64,000 nucleotides of DNA, from the NCBI GenBank assembly GCA_033980235.1, contig CM067065.1:25142836-25206835 (forward strand). Reading direction: 5' to 3'. Below are positions 61,000 through 64,000 of the stretch, in pieces (position 1 is the stretch's first letter; every line of letters begins with the position of its first letter). Made by a program: the position numbers and the translations under genes. The notes below the pieces were generated by a model. It was not told the DNA's origin, ran no database searches, and saw only the letters and a list, made by a program, of their open reading frames with translations. Source of the stretch: Diadema setosum. Taxonomy: Eukaryota > Echinodermata > Echinoidea > Diadematoida > Diadematidae.

Positions 61000-61240
61000 T
61001 GAAGAGTTTGTTCGCAAAAACCAATAAGTCAATATTTGCCAAATGGAGATATTTGCGAATAAAGGTCAAGAAAAATAGAGAGAATAATAAGAAAATGTTT
61101 GCTTCTTTTGACCATAACTTCAAAAATGTACCTTATGACCAATATATAATTCAAAAGGTATTATTTTGTATACTTTATGACAGCGACCGTACTTCAAAAC
61201 CTTCAAAAATGGACATCGGTTTTTGCGAACAAACTCTTCA
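61000..61240. mobile_element. Tc1/mariner-type MITE, unit 3
   Basis: Counterpart of 5582-5822, with intact TIRs and TA flanks. Confidence 0.85.
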
Positions 61241-61258
61241 TATATTATTCATATAATA

Positions 61259-62417
61259 TCAAGTTTCAAGTTTCAAGTTTCAAGTTTATTTCATATTTCC
61301 ACTTTCTCAGTGATGGGATTACAAAGTGATTGACAATAAAACAAAAGTACAAAACATACACAACCATATCTTGTGTTTGAGGAAAAACAAACAAACAAAC
61401 AAACATTACACACAAATATAAATGGTCGTTTTCATCTGAGGCTATTACAAATAAATGTCAGAAATATGATGGGGCCTACATAAAGCAATGATGCTTGTAA
61501 AAGCTGTAGGTTCCCGAATTTATAGGCGTGAAATTATACGGAGAACGGACATGTTTATCTCGACCAACTTAAATTGTACCAGTGCAAAATCAGTATCAAA
61601 AACGAACTATCGAACCACATGAATACTTTAGTATCGCTTAAACGAGACTGTACATATTTCGCCGTGTTTACACACACATACACACACAAAAGTGCTATAA
61701 CGGTATCGTCAAATAACTTGGAGCTGCAGACAAAGACAAAAGACTGGGGGTATTAAAAAAAAAAAAAAATGTTGCTAAGAGCCGGGTAGTATGTATCCAC
61801 TAAGTAATAGCCGTTTTAGTTTGCGTTTGAAGGTGAATAAGGATAAGGAAGAAGTAATATCTTGAGGGAGGTCATTCCAGTATCTGGGACCAGTAAACAC
61901 AATTGTTTTCTTTGCAAAAATAGTGCGAGTACGGGGAAGGTGATAAGCGTCACTCTGACGAGTGGGGTAGCAATGAAAAGAGCGATTTCTTTTGAACATG
62001 TGAATAAAAACGGATGGTAATTCATTAGTTGTTAGTTTATACATGAAAATTCCAAGATTATAATAAAATAGGTCTGGAATTTTCAGAATTCTGTTTAGAT
62101 GAAAAAAACAGTTGGTATGAGCAAAATATCCGGCGTGGTTTATAATTCTTATTGCACGCTTTTGAATACGAAGAAGGGAATCTAATAGTAAATTGATTGC
62201 ATTTCCCCACGCCAAAATTCCATAATTAAAGTGTGGAGATATTAAAGAAGAATATATATACTCTGCAAAATATAAACAGGGAACAAATGTTTAAGCTTGT
62301 TTAAAATTCCAATATTTCTGGACAAAATTTTACTTACAAAATTGATATGAGTTTTCCAGGATAATTCTCGGTCAATCCAAAGCCCTAAAAACTTTGCGTT
62401 ATTGACCTGCGTTAAAC
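61259..62417 (-). mobile_element. 5'-truncated LINE RT fragment, unit 3 (frameshifted)
   Basis: Counterpart of 5841-6994. It shares the 2-bp insertion and the four-repeat tail with unit 2. Confidence 0.9.
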
Positions 62418-62962
62418 ATATATAATATATATAATAACATATATAAAATATATAATGAAGTTCATGTATATAATTGCTAAATCTTTATGAGACGCAAATA
62501 TTTTAGGTAACGCCGAAAATTTCATACCACCTTCATGAACTTTAGGCTAATTGTACATTTTTGGGGATTTTCCCTCAAATTGGCATTCACTCACCGTTGA
62601 TTGGATGTTGGCAGTCTTGCAGTCCGGGAGGATGTAAATGTATGTTGGAATATTACACCTTTGTTGAAACAGCACGGGGGAAAGAATCTACCCGCTTCAA
62701 ATTAAGGTCAAAGCTACACTGCCCTACTTTGGCAAAAGGAAGCAAGTGACATCGAGTACAAATGCTACAAATGAAGCAAAATTTGGGTAGGCCCTTCAAC
62801 ATGGAAATTTGTGAAGAGAAATAATGTCGGTAATCCTGCAAGTCATGGTGATGCTTTTAAGGGTGCGTTTTATCAACTATTTTTCTCGGCAGAAACAGAT
62901 TTTCCAAACGGCGTTCAAGGAATTTTAACGAGATGATAAACGCAAAGCTATTTTGATTATGG

Positions 62963-63305
62963 GGTTCGGAAAGCCTTTTTGAAAACCGCAAATTTGTGCT
63001 TTCCGAAACAGGTTTCCAAAAGAGGTTTTAAGAAACCTATTTCTAGAAGCCCTTTGAAGCGAGATAAACGCAAAGCTGTTTCAAAACGGCTTTGTACTGC
63101 GGTTACGAACCATACCTTCTCCTCGGGTCAAAATGGGCAATGCAGCTACAAAGTGACAAGGCCAGTTTTCGTGCTCGCGATGAGTTGGTAAATGCAACTG
63201 TCTTGGAAGCCGTATCGAAAGGGCTTTGGAAACGGCTTTGGGAACGGCTTTTGAAAGCCGTTTCGAAAGGGCTTTGGAAACGGCTTTTGAAAGCCGTTTC
63301 AAACA
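62963..63305. repeat. GAAACGGCTTT palindrome array, unit 3
   Basis: Counterpart of 7540-7882, as in unit 2. Confidence 0.8.
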
Positions 63306-63379
63306 GGGGAAAGATGGTAAACGCAGCCTATGACAATACGAAAAATGTTGATATTCCCATAGAAACTCATTGTTATGTA

Positions 63380-63829
63380 ACTTGCTTCCCTTTGCCAAAG
63401 TATTATAGATTTGTAGCAAACATGAAAAATCTGGCAAAAGGAAGCATGTGACAATTATGTCATGAGTATGTTACTTACTTCCTTTTGCCAAAGTATTATA
63501 GATTTGAAGCAAACATACAAAATTGGCAAAAGGAAGCAAGTGACAATCATATCATTAGGATGTTACTTACTTCCTTTTGCCGAAGTATTTTAGATTGTGT
63601 GCAAATATTAATAATTTGGTAAAAGGAAGTAAGTGACAATCATTATCATAATGAGGACTGGTTGTAACTTGCTTCCTTTTGCTAAAGTATTTCATTTTTT
63701 TTTTTTTTTTAGCAAATATGAAAAATCTGGCAAAAGGAAGCAAGTGACAATCATATCATGAGATTTCTTGCTTCCTTTTGCCAAAGTATTATAGATTTGT
63801 AGCAAACATAGAGAATTGGCAAAAGGGGG
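63380..63829. repeat. Array of five hairpin repeats, unit 3
   Basis: Counterpart of 7957-8406, with the unit 2 form of the first arm. Confidence 0.85.
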
Positions 63830-64000
63830 CATTAAAATCTGTGAAAAAAAGAGGGGGATATCACAACAAAGGTGACAACATCTATACCCCAACCAAAGGA
63901 AAACATGTTTCTATTGTACTGCACACCAAATACTCATAAGGATGGTTATCCCTTTGAGGTATAGTAGGCGAGCCTATAAGTACCTCTTTGCTTGTTATCC

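Larger units (their letters stand above)
55417..64000. repeat. Tandem array unit 3 (partial, first 8,584 bp)
   Basis: Third copy in the same orientation, truncated by the window end at the position equivalent to about 8.58 kb of unit 1. It shares most diagnostic variants with unit 2 (for example the 2-bp insertion in the LINE reverse transcriptase) but matches unit 1 across the unit-2-private substitution cluster. The lectin gene would lie about 11-15 kb beyond the window end if the unit continues. Confidence 0.95.

Noticed and set aside
1..64000. Circular virus, plasmid or rolling-circle concatemer as the source of the repeated unit
   Set aside because: No replication or capsid genes; content is old interspersed repeats and an intron-bearing animal gene. 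An extrachromosomal circle derived from this locus cannot be excluded from sequence alone, but nothing supports it.

Overview
This is nuclear DNA from a marine invertebrate, most probably an echinoderm (sea urchin or sea cucumber type). It is AT-rich and full of microsatellites. It carries TIR-bearing foldback/MITE elements and 5'-truncated LINEs, one with a TTGAAAC-type 3' tail. Its one clear protein-coding gene has GT-AG introns. The assignment rests on recognising repeat styles and the lectin, not on a database search. Nothing indicates a prokaryote, an organelle or a virus.

The dominant feature is scale. The whole window is a head-to-tail tandem array of a ~27.7 kb unit. Unit 1 is 1-27685, unit 2 is 27686-55416, and unit 3 is 55417-64000 (cut by the window end). 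The starting point of each unit is arbitrary because no single-copy flank is visible. The copies differ mainly in homopolymer and microsatellite lengths, plus scattered substitutions.

Layout of one unit, in unit 1 coordinates: an LTR-like element on the minus strand (1-946); a 126-bp tandem duplication (1015-1262); members of a dispersed ~300-bp repeat (about 1345-1960); a decayed LINE endonuclease remnant (2324-2945, +); a foldback element (4496-5201); a Tc1/mariner-type MITE (5582-5822); a LINE reverse-transcriptase C-terminal fragment (5841-6994, -); two palindrome arrays (7540-7882 and 7957-8406); a foldback element (8774-9368); a 552-bp tandem duplication containing a candidate exon (11203-12284); a tRNA-Thr-like sequence or SINE head (13551-13622, -); nested palindromes (15853-16243 and 17045-17672); and a 12-bp minisatellite (18724-18790). 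Next comes the three-exon secreted C-type lectin gene on the minus strand (19745-23417), with a TATA box upstream and one TTAA-flanked MITE in each intron. The unit ends with a repeat-dense tail (23653-27160) holding AT/CA/ATT microsatellites, a SINE-like insertion and a second LINE C-terminus.

Units 1 and 2 each carry a complete lectin gene encoding 190 residues. The predicted proteins differ at one residue (Ala/Thr152), next to the EPN sugar-binding motif. Unit 3 stops before reaching the gene. The functional content is therefore tandem amplification of one predicted mannose-type secreted lectin inside a large repeat-rich unit. No multi-gene system is visible.
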